64,000 nucleotides of DNA. Source: Betaproteobacteria bacterium. GTDB lineage: Bacteria > Pseudomonadota > Gammaproteobacteria > Burkholderiales > Usitatibacteraceae. Every line of letters begins with the position of its first letter. The stretch's first letter is position 1. Of the stretch, positions 1-9,214 are shown piece by piece. The position numbers were made by a program, and so were the translations under genes. The stretch is from assembly GCA_016720925.1 (NCBI GenBank), contig JADKJR010000001.1:558001-622000 (forward strand), read 5' to 3'. A model generated the notes under the pieces. The model ran no database searches. It worked only from the letters and a program-made list of their open reading frames with translations, and had not been told where the DNA came from.

Positions 1-235
1 CCGTCAGCAGCGGCCTGCGACATGCCGCCGTTTGCAAGGCGCCCAGCCACCTCGAGTGCGCGTCATTCCAGCGCTTTATGACTGCTGCGGCGCACGGTGC
101 GTTGACACGAGACGAAAGGAAGCGCGGTGCCGGCAAGCGGGTGGTCGCGGAGCGTGCGGGCAAGCGCCAGTTTGGATAAATTGGACCGACTCCATCTAGC
201 TTGTTCCGGCAAGAAAGTCATAGCGAAAATCTGAC
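1..235. other. gene-free left edge
   Basis: I see no convincing complete gene here. Short reading frames on both strands lack a ribosome-binding site and recognisable protein sequence. A fragment of a gene reading leftwards off the window from about position 60 is possible but cannot be supported. Confidence 0.4.
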
Positions 236-301
236 AAACGCCAGCATCCACACAGTTTTCGAGGAGTAAGTGCGCCAGCGACCGCGCCAATGCTAGACTT
301 T
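236..301 (+). repeat. palindromic dispersed element, copy 1
   Basis: The left arm begins AAACGCCAGCATCCAC and the right arm ends CGCGCCAATGCTAGACTTT. The middle is diverged. It lies immediately upstream of the GH16 gene and covers the ATG at 290, which makes that ATG an unlikely start. Confidence 0.65.
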
Positions 302-391
302 CGCAATTTCAAAAAAATGAACTCACACACCAACTTTCCTCAGGATTGTTCAGCCGCGCTCGCGCCCAAAGGCGTTCATTCACTTCGAGCG

Positions 392-1237
392 ATGCGCGCT
401 TTCCACTTGAATCCTTTCAATTTCGCAAGCCATTTTTTCGCTTGCGCGGCCGCGCTCTTTGCGACCACTGCCATTGCGAACGGAAATGCGCTCGCCGTTC
501 CCGCTGACTACAAACTGGTCTGGTCAGACGAATTCGACGTTGACGGACCGCCCGATCCGGCCAAGTGGAACTTCGACACGGCGAACAACAAGCGGGGCTG
601 GGACAATCACGAGCTGCAGTATTACCCGGGGCCCGATGCGGGGAACGCGCGCGTCAAGGGCGGCCGGCTGTTCATTACGGCGAAAAAGGAAAGCCCGTCG
701 AGCGCCGCGGATTGGGGCGGCCAGCGCTATACCTCGGCACGGTTGACGACAAAGGGCAAGGCGGCATGGACGTACGGATTCTTTGAAGTGCGCGCGAAGA
801 TGCCCTGCGGCAAGGGAACGTGGCCGGCGATCTGGATGCTCGGCACGACCGGCGACTGGCCCGCTCAGGGAGAACTCGATATCCTGGAACATGTCGGCAG
901 CGAACCGACGCGCGTTTTCAGCACGGTACATATGTCAGCCGGGCACGGCGGCAACGGCGTCGGTGGCGCATCGCGCAATGTCGATGCGTGCGGCAAATTT
1001 CACTCTTATCAGATGCACTGGAATGCCGACGGCGTGCGCTTCGGCCTCGATGGTTTCGCGCACCTGAAATATCCCAACCTGAAACTTGGCTCACGCGCAT
1101 GGCCATTCGACGCGCCGCAATTCATGTTGCTCAACCTCGCCATCGGCGGCGATCTTGGCGGGGAGGTCGATGACCGGATATTTCCCCGCGCGATGGAAGT
1201 CGACTACGTGCGCGTGTATCAGTCCGACGGGAAGTAG
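392..1237 (+). CDS. secreted GH16 family beta-glucanase
   Basis: A 281-residue exported glycoside hydrolase of family 16, which cleaves internal beta-1,3 or beta-1,4 glucosidic bonds (laminarin, lichenan or similar glucans). The family signature GELDILEH carries the catalytic nucleophile E161, the assisting D163 and the acid/base E166; the flanking WSDEF, AIWML and YVRVYQ strands fit the jelly-roll fold. The first 31 residues form a signal peptide (SHFFACAAALFATTAIANG), so it acts outside the cytoplasm. I chose ATG 392 because the signal peptide begins there; in-frame ATGs at 317 and 290 would add a hydrophilic extension, and 290 lies inside a dispersed repeat. The exact substrate cannot be told from the sequence. 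Confidence 0.92.
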   Translation: MRAFHLNPFNFASHFFACAAALFATTAIANGNALAVPADYKLVWSDEFDVDGPPDPAKWNFDTANNKRGWDNHELQYYPGPDAGNARVKGGRLFITAKKESPSSAADWGGQRYTSARLTTKGKAAWTYGFFEVRAKMPCGKGTWPAIWMLGTTGDWPAQGELDILEHVGSEPTRVFSTVHMSAGHGGNGVGGASRNVDACGKFHSYQMHWNADGVRFGLDGFAHLKYPNLKLGSRAWPFDAPQFMLLNLAIGGDLGGEVDDRIFPRAMEVDYVRVYQSDGK

Positions 1238-1257
1238 TGCGCGGCCACAAATCCAAT

Positions 1258-1674
1258 TCACGTTGGTTTCTTCGCGGCCTTCACATTACCACCACAGTTG
1301 AGCCCGACCGCTTCGCGAATGAGCGCCTTGAAGGCGAATGCGTCCACGGCTTCTCCTTCGTGGATGTCGATCGCGCGGCGTGCGTTTCCGTCGAGGCTCG
1401 CGTTGAAGAGATGGGCCGGATCCTTCAGTGATGCGCCCTTGGCGAAGGTGAGCTTCACTTTGTCCTTGTAGGATTCGCCCGTGCAGATGATGCCGGCGTG
1501 CTCCCACACTGGCGTGCCCATCCATTTCCACGTTTCGACGACGTCCGGGTCTGCCGCCTTGATGAGCTTCCTCATTCTGCTGAGCGTCTCGCCGCGCCAA
1601 TCCCCGAGATCGGCGATTCTTTTCGTGATGAGTTCCGATGCAGACGGGGCTTCGCTCGTGTCCGATTTTTTCAT
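1258..1674 (-). CDS. DUF1801 (YdhG-like) protein
   Basis: A 138-residue cytoplasmic protein of the DUF1801 family, small alpha/beta proteins with no firmly established reaction. Visible family features are the N-terminal helix with RMRKLIKAADPDVVE, the WKWMGTPVWEH strand-turn and the KVKLTFAKGASLKDP segment. It has no signal peptide or membrane segment. The gene is convergent with the GH16 gene (21 bp between stops) and divergent from katG; palindromic repeat copy 2 lies between it and katG. The family is recognised with good confidence, the function is not. Confidence 0.85.
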   Translation of the reverse strand: MKKSDTSEAPSASELITKRIADLGDWRGETLSRMRKLIKAADPDVVETWKWMGTPVWEHAGIICTGESYKDKVKLTFAKGASLKDPAHLFNASLDGNARRAIDIHEGEAVDAFAFKALIREAVGLNCGGNVKAAKKPT

Positions 1675-1699
1675 GTTGTCATCCTGGAAGTGCCATGTT

Positions 1700-1770
1700 T
1701 CAAAACTCTAGCACTGGCGCGCCTTCAGGGCCAATATTGGCCGGAAAGCGGCGCAGGGTGGCGTTCTAAG
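1700..1770 (-). repeat. palindromic dispersed element, copy 2 (reverse orientation)
   Basis: The conserved arm reads AAACTCTAGCACTGGCGCG on the plus strand, the reverse complement of the arm found at the right end of the other copies. The centre GGCCAATATTGGCC is a perfect palindrome. It is the only copy in clear reverse orientation and lies between the divergent DUF1801 and katG genes. Confidence 0.75.
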
Positions 1771-2017
1771 CTTTGTATTGCGGTGGTTTCAATTCGGATT
1801 GAACCCCGTCGCTTGGACTCACTCTATTCTGTATCCGGCAGGTCGATGCGGAGAGACAAGCAACGTTATCTGGTAGCGCCGCCACCCGACAATAGCTTTT
1901 GCCTATCCCTGGCATGTGATCAATCAATTTTCAATGTATGCGCGGCCCGCGTAACCTGCATGCATTCACCCGAGAAATGCTCGGCCCGCAAATTGCAGAC
2001 AACCAAAGGAACCCACC

Positions 2018-4234
2018 ATGACAACTGAAGCAAAGTGCCCATTCGCGGCCGGCGCGCGCGCCGCCACACAGACGCACGCACTGGCTGGCGCCACATCGAA
2101 TGCAGACTGGTGGCCCAATCAGCTGAACGTAAAGTTGCTGAACCAGAATTCTCCTTTGGCCAACCCCATGGATAAAGCGTTCAATTACGCCGAGGAATTC
2201 AAGAGCCTCGATCTGCACGCCGTGATCAAGGACCTTCATGCCTTGATGACCGATTCGCAGGACTGGTGGCCGGCGGACTACGGCCACTACGGGCCGTTCT
2301 TCATCCGCATGGCGTGGCACAGCGCCGGCACCTATCGCATCGCGGATGGTCGCGGCGGCGCGGGTTCCGGCACGCAACGATTTGCACCTCTCAACAGTTG
2401 GCCGGATAACGTGAACCTCGACAAGGCGCGCCGGCTGCTGTGGCCGATCAAGCAGAAGTACGGCCGCAAAATTTCCTGGGCCGACCTGATCGTTCTCACC
2501 GGTAACGTCGCGCTCGACTCGATGGGATTCAAGACGTTCGGTTTCGCCGGAGGGCGCGTGGACGTCTGGGAGCCGGAAGAAATTTACTGGGGGCCGGAAG
2601 CCGAGTGGCTGGGCGACAAGCGCTACACCGGCAATCGTGAACTCGAGAATCCACTCGGCGCCGTGCAGATGGGCCTGATCTACGTGAACCCGGAAGGACC
2701 GAACGGCAATCCGGACCCGGTTGCGTCGGGACACGATATCCGCGAGACCTTTGCGCGCATGGCGATGAATGACGAAGAAACTGTTGCGCTCGTTGCCGGC
2801 GGACACACCTTCGGCAAGTGCCACGGCGCGGCAGAACCGGGTAAGTACGTTGGCCCCGAACCCGAGGGTGCAGGCATCGAAGAGCAGGGCTTCGGCTGGA
2901 AGAACAGTTTCGGCAGCGGCAAAGGTGTCGATGCGATCAGCAGCGGCATCGAGGGCGCATGGACGACCAACCCGATCAAATGGGACAACGACTACTTTGA
3001 CATCCTCTTCAAGTACGAGTGGCAGCTGACAAAGGGTCCGGGCGGCGCACACCAGTGGACGCCAAAAGATGCATCCGCCGCGGGCACCGTGCCCGATGCG
3101 CACGATCCCTCGAAGCGTCACGCGCCGATGATGACGACCGCGGACCTCGCGCTGCGTATGGATCCGGTGTACGAAAAAATTTCCCGCCACTTCCAGAAGA
3201 ATCCGCAGGAATTCGCCGATGCATTCGCGAGAGCCTGGTACAAGCTCACGCACCGCGATATGGGACCAATCTCGCGCTATCTTGGCCCACTGGTCGCGCA
3301 GGAAGAATTGATCTGGCAAGACCCGACTCCCGCCGTCGATCACAAGCTGGTCGAGGAGCAGGACATCGCTGCGCTGAAGACCAGGCTCCTCGCAGCCGGA
3401 TTGTCCGTTTCGCAGTTGGTCAATACCGCGTGGGCATCGGCGGCAACTTTCCGTGGCTCCGACAAGCGCGGTGGCGCGAACGGCGCGCGCATTCGCCTGG
3501 CGCCGCAGAAAGACTGGGAAGCCAATAATCCGGCCGAGCTTGCGAACGTCCTGCGGAAGTTGGAAGCGATTCAAAAAGACTTCAACGCTGCGCAATCCGG
3601 CGGGAAGAAAATCTCGCTCGCTGACTTGATCGTTCTGGGCGGATGCGCTGCTGTGGAGGAAGCGGCGAAAAAGGCGGGCCATGCCGTGAAAGTTCCGTTC
3701 GCGCCGGGACGTATGGACGCGTCACAGGGGCAGACCGATATCGAATCGTTCGCCGTGCTGGAACCCGCCGCCGATGGTTTTCGTAACTATGTCAGGAAGG
3801 GGCTCGAAGGGTCCGTCGCGGCGTTGCTCGTGGATCGTGCCAACCTGCTGACGCTCACCGCGCCTGAGATGACCGTTCTGGTCGGCGGCATGCGCGCGCT
3901 GAATGCTAACGTCGCGCAGTCGAAACACGGCGTTTTTACCAAACGGCCCGAGATGCTGACCAACGACTTCTTCGTGAATCTCCTCGACATGAAAACGACG
4001 TGGCAGAAATCCGCCACAACGGATGACGCTGAAGGTGTGTGGGAAGGGCGCGATCGGGCGACGAATGAACTCAGGTGGACGGGTACTGTCGTGGATCTCG
4101 TCTTTGGATCGAACTCGCAACTCCGAGCGCTAGCGGAAGTCTATGCGTGCAGCGACGCGCAGGAAAAATTCGTGCATGACTTTGTGGCGGCATGGAGCAA
4201 GGTAATGAACCTTGATCGCTTTGACCTTGCGTGA
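2018..4234 (+). CDS. katG: catalase-peroxidase KatG
   Basis: A 738-residue bifunctional haem enzyme that breaks down hydrogen peroxide by catalase and peroxidase reactions in the cytoplasm. It has the full family length with two tandem peroxidase-like domains. The distal active site is R97-W100-H101 (RMAWHSAGTYR); Y222 and M248 are positioned to form the Met-Tyr-Trp crosslink with W100 needed for catalase activity; the proximal haem ligand is H263 in GGHTFGKCHG. Each sits four residues before its Escherichia coli equivalent. An AAAGGA ribosome-binding site precedes ATG 2018. No regulator gene (oxyR, furA) is adjacent. A perfect inverted repeat follows the stop. Confidence 0.98.
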   Translation: MTTEAKCPFAAGARAATQTHALAGATSNADWWPNQLNVKLLNQNSPLANPMDKAFNYAEEFKSLDLHAVIKDLHALMTDSQDWWPADYGHYGPFFIRMAWHSAGTYRIADGRGGAGSGTQRFAPLNSWPDNVNLDKARRLLWPIKQKYGRKISWADLIVLTGNVALDSMGFKTFGFAGGRVDVWEPEEIYWGPEAEWLGDKRYTGNRELENPLGAVQMGLIYVNPEGPNGNPDPVASGHDIRETFARMAMNDEETVALVAGGHTFGKCHGAAEPGKYVGPEPEGAGIEEQGFGWKNSFGSGKGVDAISSGIEGAWTTNPIKWDNDYFDILFKYEWQLTKGPGGAHQWTPKDASAAGTVPDAHDPSKRHAPMMTTADLALRMDPVYEKISRHFQKNPQEFADAFARAWYKLTHRDMGPISRYLGPLVAQEELIWQDPTPAVDHKLVEEQDIAALKTRLLAAGLSVSQLVNTAWASAATFRGSDKRGGANGARIRLAPQKDWEANNPAELANVLRKLEAIQKDFNAAQSGGKKISLADLIVLGGCAAVEEAAKKAGHAVKVPFAPGRMDASQGQTDIESFAVLEPAADGFRNYVRKGLEGSVAALLVDRANLLTLTAPEMTVLVGGMRALNANVAQSKHGVFTKRPEMLTNDFFVNLLDMKTTWQKSATTDDAEGVWEGRDRATNELRWTGTVVDLVFGSNSQLRALAEVYACSDAQEKFVHDFVAAWSKVMNLDRFDLA

Positions 4235-4240
4235 GCGTTG

Positions 4241-4272
4241 GGGATAGGTCGAAAAGGATTTGGACCTATCCC
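4241..4272. terminator. inverted repeat after katG
   Basis: The arms GGGATAGGTC and GACCTATCCC pair perfectly over 10 bp around a 12-nt loop, 7 bp after the katG stop. No T-run follows, so it may be a weak terminator or an mRNA 3' stabilising hairpin. Confidence 0.45.
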
Positions 4273-4313
4273 GCGCGGCCTCGCTAGCGTGTATCACTTA
4301 AACTGGCCGAACC

Positions 4314-4847
4314 ATGGTCAAGAACGCCAGCATCACGCCGCTAAATGGTCGCGACAAACTTGTCGTGAGCGGCATGTGTCTGTTGTTTGGCCTCGCGTTT
4401 GCCGCAGTGGTTATTTTCAGTGTTGTCGGCCTTGTCACGGAACTGGGCGGCTGGTACAGCGGCCGCACATGGCAGCCGGCAATGGCCGAAATCGGCGAGA
4501 CCAATCTGCGCAGGACCGGAAGAAAAGGCGGCGCCCTGTTCGCTTCCGCGAGCTACCGATACAGTGTGAATGGCGTGGACTTCAATGGCCGCCGCCTCGG
4601 CTGGAGCGATGGGATCTGGATCGCCTTCAGCGATTGGCATGAAGATGTCTACCATGAACTGGAGGAGACCAAAAACGAGGGCAAGCGGGCCGTCATTTGG
4701 TACGACCCGGCGAACCCGGGCATGGCGGTGATCGATCGCGAACTTCGCTGGGGGCTTCTGTTTTTTCTGGTGCCACTCGGATTATTGTTCGCGGCACCGT
4801 CGCTGGCGGCATTCTGGATTTTGCGAAACCTGTGGCGCCGACAATGA
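4314..4847 (+). CDS. DUF3592 membrane protein
   Basis: A 177-residue inner-membrane protein of the DUF3592 family, function unknown. A transmembrane helix at about residues 18-41 (GMCLLFGLAFAAVVIFSVVG) and a second at about 145-170 flank a roughly 100-residue beta-rich domain. That domain has the family pattern: W..A.I, then YRYSVNGVDFNGRRL, then AVIWYDPANPGMAVIDREL. It follows katG in the same direction, but the hairpin and the 80-bp gap suggest a separate transcript. A ribosome-binding site before ATG 4314 is not obvious. Confidence 0.85.
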   Translation: MVKNASITPLNGRDKLVVSGMCLLFGLAFAAVVIFSVVGLVTELGGWYSGRTWQPAMAEIGETNLRRTGRKGGALFASASYRYSVNGVDFNGRRLGWSDGIWIAFSDWHEDVYHELEETKNEGKRAVIWYDPANPGMAVIDRELRWGLLFFLVPLGLLFAAPSLAAFWILRNLWRRQ

Positions 4848-4958
4848 CTGCTTTCGCAGGACAGAAGGTGCCGAGCTCGATCAATCCGTGAATCACGCGG
4901 GCCGCGGCTTGGTGACGGGACAATTGGAGCAGGCACCAATTAACAGCGAAATAGACCG

Positions 4959-5024
4959 AAACCCTAGCATTTACCGGTTGTCCAGGCCGTTTTTGCTTTG
5001 AAAGCCGCGCCAGTGCTTGTACTT
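4959..5024 (+). repeat. palindromic dispersed element, copy 3
   Basis: Left arm AAACCCTAGCATTTACCGG, right arm GCCGCGCCAGTGCTTGTACTT, with inner TGTCCAGG opposite TTTGAAAG. It lies in the 384-bp gap between the DUF3592 gene and the small membrane protein gene; nothing else is seen in that gap. Confidence 0.8.
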
Positions 5025-5231
5025 GCCGGCTTGATTTCTTCAACCACGTCGGCACATTCCAGCGAGAAGGCATCAGGGCTATTTGTTTTGAAACCACTTC
5101 GCTGACATCCTGTATTTTCCGTTTGAGGAAAGTTGCATACCATTGACCGGTCACCGGAACACTGGGTACATTGATCATTGGTGTTTGGTGAAAAATGGTA
5201 GTTAAAATTCCCATACATTACCCGGAGTGAC

Positions 5232-5450
5232 ATGAACCCCCTGATCATCATCGTCGTGTTTGTTGTTGCGGGATTCTCATGGAGCCTGATCGTCGGCCTC
5301 CGCGCAGGCGAGTTCAAGTTCGGAAACGGTTCGTACGGGCAGGGCATCGCACGTGTGCGGCGCGACGCCAGCCCCGGGGCGTTCTGGCTCGTCGCCGCGT
5401 TTCAGGCCGCGGTGATTTTGTATGTGGCATCGTTTGTCTTCGAGATGTAG
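5232..5450 (+). CDS. small two-helix membrane protein
   Basis: A 72-residue protein with a hydrophobic helix at residues 3-22 (PLIIIVVFVVAGFSWSLIVG), a short basic/glycine-rich loop (KFGNGSYGQGIARVRR) and a second helix at about 50-70. Two helices with the basic loop between them suggest both termini face the periplasm. The start is supported by CCGGAG six bases before ATG 5232. I do not recognise a family. It is followed 61 bp later by the methyltransferase gene on the same strand. Confidence 0.65.
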   Translation: MNPLIIIVVFVVAGFSWSLIVGLRAGEFKFGNGSYGQGIARVRRDASPGAFWLVAAFQAAVILYVASFVFEM

Positions 5451-5511
5451 AGCTGGCGGCTTGATATATTTGTCAAAGTGAACTGTCTGGAACAATGATC
5501 GGTGGAGAAAA

Positions 5512-6201
5512 ATGCACGACACAGCGCTGGCATTGGGCAAGGAATTCTTCGACAACTACGTGTCGAATGAAACAGGAAAGACAATCGTTGAAATCGGGTC
5601 GCGGGATGTAAATGGATCGCTGCGCGAGGTTGCGCCCGCGGGAAACAACTACATTGGCCTTGATTTCGAAAAGGGCAAGGGTGTCGATGTGCTCCTTACC
5701 GACCCTTATGCGCTTCCCTTTGCCGACGCGAGTGTTGATGTCTGCGTCAGCTCATCCTGTTTTGAACATTCGGAATTCTTCTGGCTGCTGTTTGGTGATA
5801 TTTTGCGAATACTCAAGCCAACAGGCCTGCTCTTTCTGAGCGCACCGTCAAATGGGTTGATTCACCGATTCCCGGTCGATTGCTGGCGCTTCTATCCGGA
5901 TAGCGGAGTGGCCCTGCAGAACTGGGGCCGCCGGATTGGCTACGATTGCGCGTTGCTCGAATCGTTTACGGGACTGCAAGGCCCGGACGCCTGGAATGAT
6001 TTCATCGCGGTTTTTGTCAAAGACCAGCGGCATGCTGAAAAATACCCAAGGCGAATTCAGCATTCCTACCAGCAATACATCAATGGAATCACCATCGAGA
6101 AGCCGGGATTCACGCACCCGACAAACATCTCGGAGGATCAGGGCGCTCATCACCGGCTGAAGACAATATTGGATTTGATAGGAAAAGTGATGCGCAAGTA
6201 A
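5512..6201 (+). CDS. class I SAM-dependent methyltransferase
   Basis: A 229-residue cytoplasmic protein with the class I methyltransferase fold. Motif I for S-adenosylmethionine binding is VEIGSRDVNGS (about residues 26-36), the acidic end of strand beta-2 is YIGLDFEKG, motif III is PFADASVDVCVSSSCFEH, and the post-motif strand is LKPTGLLFLSAPSNG. The conserved H-RFPVDCWRFYPDSG segment resembles methyltransferases found in sugar or lipid decoration clusters. GGTGGAG precedes ATG 5512. Substrate unknown. Confidence 0.85.
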   Translation: MHDTALALGKEFFDNYVSNETGKTIVEIGSRDVNGSLREVAPAGNNYIGLDFEKGKGVDVLLTDPYALPFADASVDVCVSSSCFEHSEFFWLLFGDILRILKPTGLLFLSAPSNGLIHRFPVDCWRFYPDSGVALQNWGRRIGYDCALLESFTGLQGPDAWNDFIAVFVKDQRHAEKYPRRIQHSYQQYINGITIEKPGFTHPTNISEDQGAHHRLKTILDLIGKVMRK

Positions 6202-6639
6202 GTCGGCATGGCGTGCAGGAACCGATATTTCCAACTACAAAATCACGTGTGCCGCGAATACGAAGGAGTAAACAAGGCTCCATCGCGGCGACGAAAAAGG
6301 GATCTGCGAAAACCAGCGCATCGCGTGAGGGCGCGTATAGAAGTTTCCCATGAATAAAACGCAGGTAATGGCAGGCGCATCCTGCAATTGCGCGCTGTAA
6401 GTCGCGCCATCGCTTGCGTTTTGCTATTTCACCGCGTCAGGAATCTTCGCGGCACTACCCGCCACTGCAGAGGGCGCCATCATCGCAACTTCCTCACATC
6501 GCCCAGCGAAAATCGTGCGGCACGTTCACCGAAATTATCTCTCCATCCTTTGACTTTGCTCAGAACATGCGCGCCGTGCGCGATTCACAATGGCGTTAAA
6601 GGCTGCGGTTTTCGCCGCCAGTAATGAAGGGAGATTGTC
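6202..6639. other. gene-free stretch
   Basis: I see no gene, palindromic element or terminator in these 438 bp. The last part must contain the promoter of the anion transporter, but no strong hexamers stand out. Confidence 0.5.
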
Positions 6640-8091
6640 ATGAAGCTCGCGTGGAAAGCGATCATTCCGATCGCGGTCGCGGTACTGTTGGCGTTGATTC
6701 CTGCACCCGATGGATTGCCCCAGCACGCCTGGTATTTCTTTGCCATCTTTGCCGGCGTCATCGTCGGCCTCATGTTCGAGCCGCTGCCGGGAGGCGCCAT
6801 CGGCTTGATCGGTGTCACCGTCGTCGCGGTGCTCGCCCGATTTGTACTTTATAGTCCGGCCGATCTCGCCAAGGCCGGCTTCAAGCCCGCCGATGCGGCG
6901 TTGACATGGGCGCTGTCCGGATTTTCCAATGGCACGGTGTGGCTGATTTTTGGCGCATTCATGTTCGCGCTCGGCTATGAAAAAACCGGGCTTGGCAAGC
7001 GCATCGCGCTGATCCTCGTCAATAAAATGGGCCGCAGAACACTCACGCTCGGCTACGCGATCGCCATCGCCGATACCGTGCTCGCGCCATTCACGCCGTC
7101 GAACACCGCGCGTAGTGGCGGCACGATTTATCCGGTCATCCGCAACCTGCCGCTGCTCTATGGCTCCAAGCCCAATGACGCGTCGGAGCGCAAGATCGGC
7201 TCCTACGCCATGTGGGTGGCGATCGCGGCGACGTGCGTGACGAGCTCGATGTTCCTGACAGGCCTCGCGCCAAACCTGCTCGCAATCGAGCTGGTCAAGA
7301 AGACCGCAAACGTCGAATTCACCTGGATGCAATGGTTCATCGCGTTCGCGCCGGTCGGCATCACGCTGCTGATTGCGATTCCACTTCTCACCTATTGGCT
7401 GTATCCACCGGAAATCAAGGAAGGCCAGGAAGTACCGATTTGGGCGGGCCAGGAACTCGCCAAACTGGGCAGCATCAGCGCCAAGGAAGTCGCGCTGGCG
7501 GTGCTGGTATTGATCGCACTGGCGCTGTGGATTTTTGGCGGCGCGTACATCAACGCGACGACGGTGGCGCTGGTCGTCATCTCGCTCATGTTGCTGACAA
7601 AAGTCCTGACGTGGGATGACGTCATCAAGAATTCGCCCGCATGGAACACGCTGGCATGGTTCGCCACGCTGGTGGCGCTCGCCGACGGGCTCAATCGGGT
7701 CGGCTTCGTGAAGTGGTTTGCCCAGTCGGTGGCGAGTCACATGGGCGGATTTTCCCCGATGACGGCGATGATCGTATTGGTCGCATTGTTCTTTTTCACG
7801 CATTACATGTTTGCCAGCATCACCGCGCATGTGACCGCGGTGCTGCCGGTCATGCTGGCGGTGGGCTCCACCATCCCCGGCATTGACATGCCGCAGTACG
7901 CGCTGCTGCTCTGCCTCACACTTGGGTTGATGGGCATCCTCACGCCTTATGCAACCGGCCCAAGCCCGGTGTATTACGGCAGCGGCTACCTGCCATCGAA
8001 AGATTACTGGCGGTTGGGTGCGATCTTCGGGGTCATCTTCCTTGGTGCGCTGTTAATCATCGGCGTACCGTGGATGGCGATGATCAAGTAG
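6640..8091 (+). CDS. DASS family anion/sodium symporter (dicarboxylate or citrate type)
   Basis: A 483-residue polytopic inner-membrane transporter of the divalent anion:sodium symporter family (CitT, TtdT, plant DiT1 relatives), which carry di- and tricarboxylates. About twelve hydrophobic helices are visible. Both re-entrant hairpin signatures are present: TPSNTARSGG after ADTVLAPF, and ATGPSPVYYGSGYL near the C terminus; the Ser-Asn-Thr triplet of the first is the substrate and ion site. GAAGGGAGA precedes ATG 6640. The pattern is closest to oxoglutarate/malate, citrate/succinate and tartrate antiporters; the actual anion cannot be decided. Confidence 0.92.
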   Translation: MKLAWKAIIPIAVAVLLALIPAPDGLPQHAWYFFAIFAGVIVGLMFEPLPGGAIGLIGVTVVAVLARFVLYSPADLAKAGFKPADAALTWALSGFSNGTVWLIFGAFMFALGYEKTGLGKRIALILVNKMGRRTLTLGYAIAIADTVLAPFTPSNTARSGGTIYPVIRNLPLLYGSKPNDASERKIGSYAMWVAIAATCVTSSMFLTGLAPNLLAIELVKKTANVEFTWMQWFIAFAPVGITLLIAIPLLTYWLYPPEIKEGQEVPIWAGQELAKLGSISAKEVALAVLVLIALALWIFGGAYINATTVALVVISLMLLTKVLTWDDVIKNSPAWNTLAWFATLVALADGLNRVGFVKWFAQSVASHMGGFSPMTAMIVLVALFFFTHYMFASITAHVTAVLPVMLAVGSTIPGIDMPQYALLLCLTLGLMGILTPYATGPSPVYYGSGYLPSKDYWRLGAIFGVIFLGALLIIGVPWMAMIK

Positions 8092-8333
8092 CGAGTGATC
8101 ATAATGATCGAATAAGAGGGGGCATGGAAAATGGGCATGATTAAAGCTAGAACCCAGCCGTTTTGAGGCGATGGTAGCTGCAGGAACTATTCGTCGCCTT
8201 TCCCCCCTTGCTTTGTTGTTTCACCATTCCAGGAGAAGTCTTATACCAATGAGGCATTTAACCAGCTAATTCATTCGTTTGGATATGAAGTCTCCGCATC
8301 TACACTTCGCTCTGGCTTCAACGGGGTGCGCGC

Positions 8334-9118
8334 ATGGATTTCACCTATTCGCTGGCGGGGCTTTTTGTCGGGACGATCATGGGGCTGACGGGCGTCGGTG
8401 GTGGGTCGTTGATGACGCCCTTGTTGGTGCTGCTCTTCGGTATTTCTCCGGCCACGGCAATCGGCACCGATCTTCTGTATGCGTCGATCACCAAGGCTGG
8501 CGGTGCCGCGGTTCATGGCCTGAAAGGGTCGATCGATTGACCGGTGGTTGGCTGGCTGGCGCTGGGCAGTGTTCCCGCGAGCGTCGGCACGCTCTTACTC
8601 CTGTCGCAGCGACAACATGCAAGCGGCATAAGCGATGCGATCCTGAAACTCGCACTCGGTGTGATGTTGCTCGCCACGGCCGTGTCGCTGGTCTATCGAA
8701 AACCCCTGCAGAGCTGGTTCGCGAATCGCGCGCTGGCAAGAAAGGAACCGGCGGGCGCGCGTAAACCGATCGCCACGACCCTGATCGGTGCATCCATCGG
8801 AATCGCCGTCTCGCTCTCTTCTGTTGGTGCTGGCGCGGTTGGTGCCACCGCCCTGCTGCTGCTCTATCCGCTCATGCCGATGTCGAAGTGATCGGCACCG
8901 ATATCGCACACGCCGTGCCCCTGACGCTCGTAGCCGGCTTGGGGCACGCGAGTTTGGGTAACGTTGACCTGACTCTGTTGACGTCGCTGTTGCTTGGTTC
9001 GCTCCCAGGCGTGGCGGCCGGCAGCATGCTCACGACGCGCCTCCCCGAGATCGTGATTCGCAATATCCTCATCACCTTGCTGGTTGCGGTTGGCGGGCAA
9101 TTGGTTTGGCTACGGTAG
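8334..9118 (+). pseudogene. TauE/SafE (TSUP) permease, broken by a stop and a frameshift
   Basis: The remains of a roughly 260-residue TauE/SafE family permease (sulfite, sulfonate or other organic anion export). Three pieces align in order: MDFTYSLAGLFVGTIMGLTG with the GVGGGSLMTPLL motif; a middle part beginning PVVGWLALGSVPAS; and a C-terminal part IGTDIAHAVPLTLVAG. The first break is an in-frame TGA at 8538-8540, where relatives have Trp (TGG), in GSID-W-PVVGW. The second is a one-base frameshift near 8875-8888. Two independent lesions make true decay more likely than sequence error, though errors are possible. Confidence 0.85.
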
Positions 9119-9214
9119 GCGAACTGCTGGAGTTATCGATGCCACGATGAGCTGATGTGATCAGCGTAATTCATTTTTGCGGTCATCCATCGGAATCAAC
9201 GGCGCAGGCTGGAT

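Noticed and set aside
290..391. Upstream start codons (290, 317) for the GH16 gene
   Set aside because: ATG 290 lies in repeat copy 1, and the extra residues are not a signal sequence; ATG 392 begins a proper one.
1931..3682. 583-codon open frame on the strand opposite katG
   Set aside because: It is a mirror of katG codon use: Arg/Gly-rich, no domain, no ribosome-binding site. katG itself is certain.
6535..7830. 431-codon open frame opposite the DASS transporter
   Set aside because: Extreme Arg/His/Gln composition typical of antisense to a membrane protein gene; no start signal.
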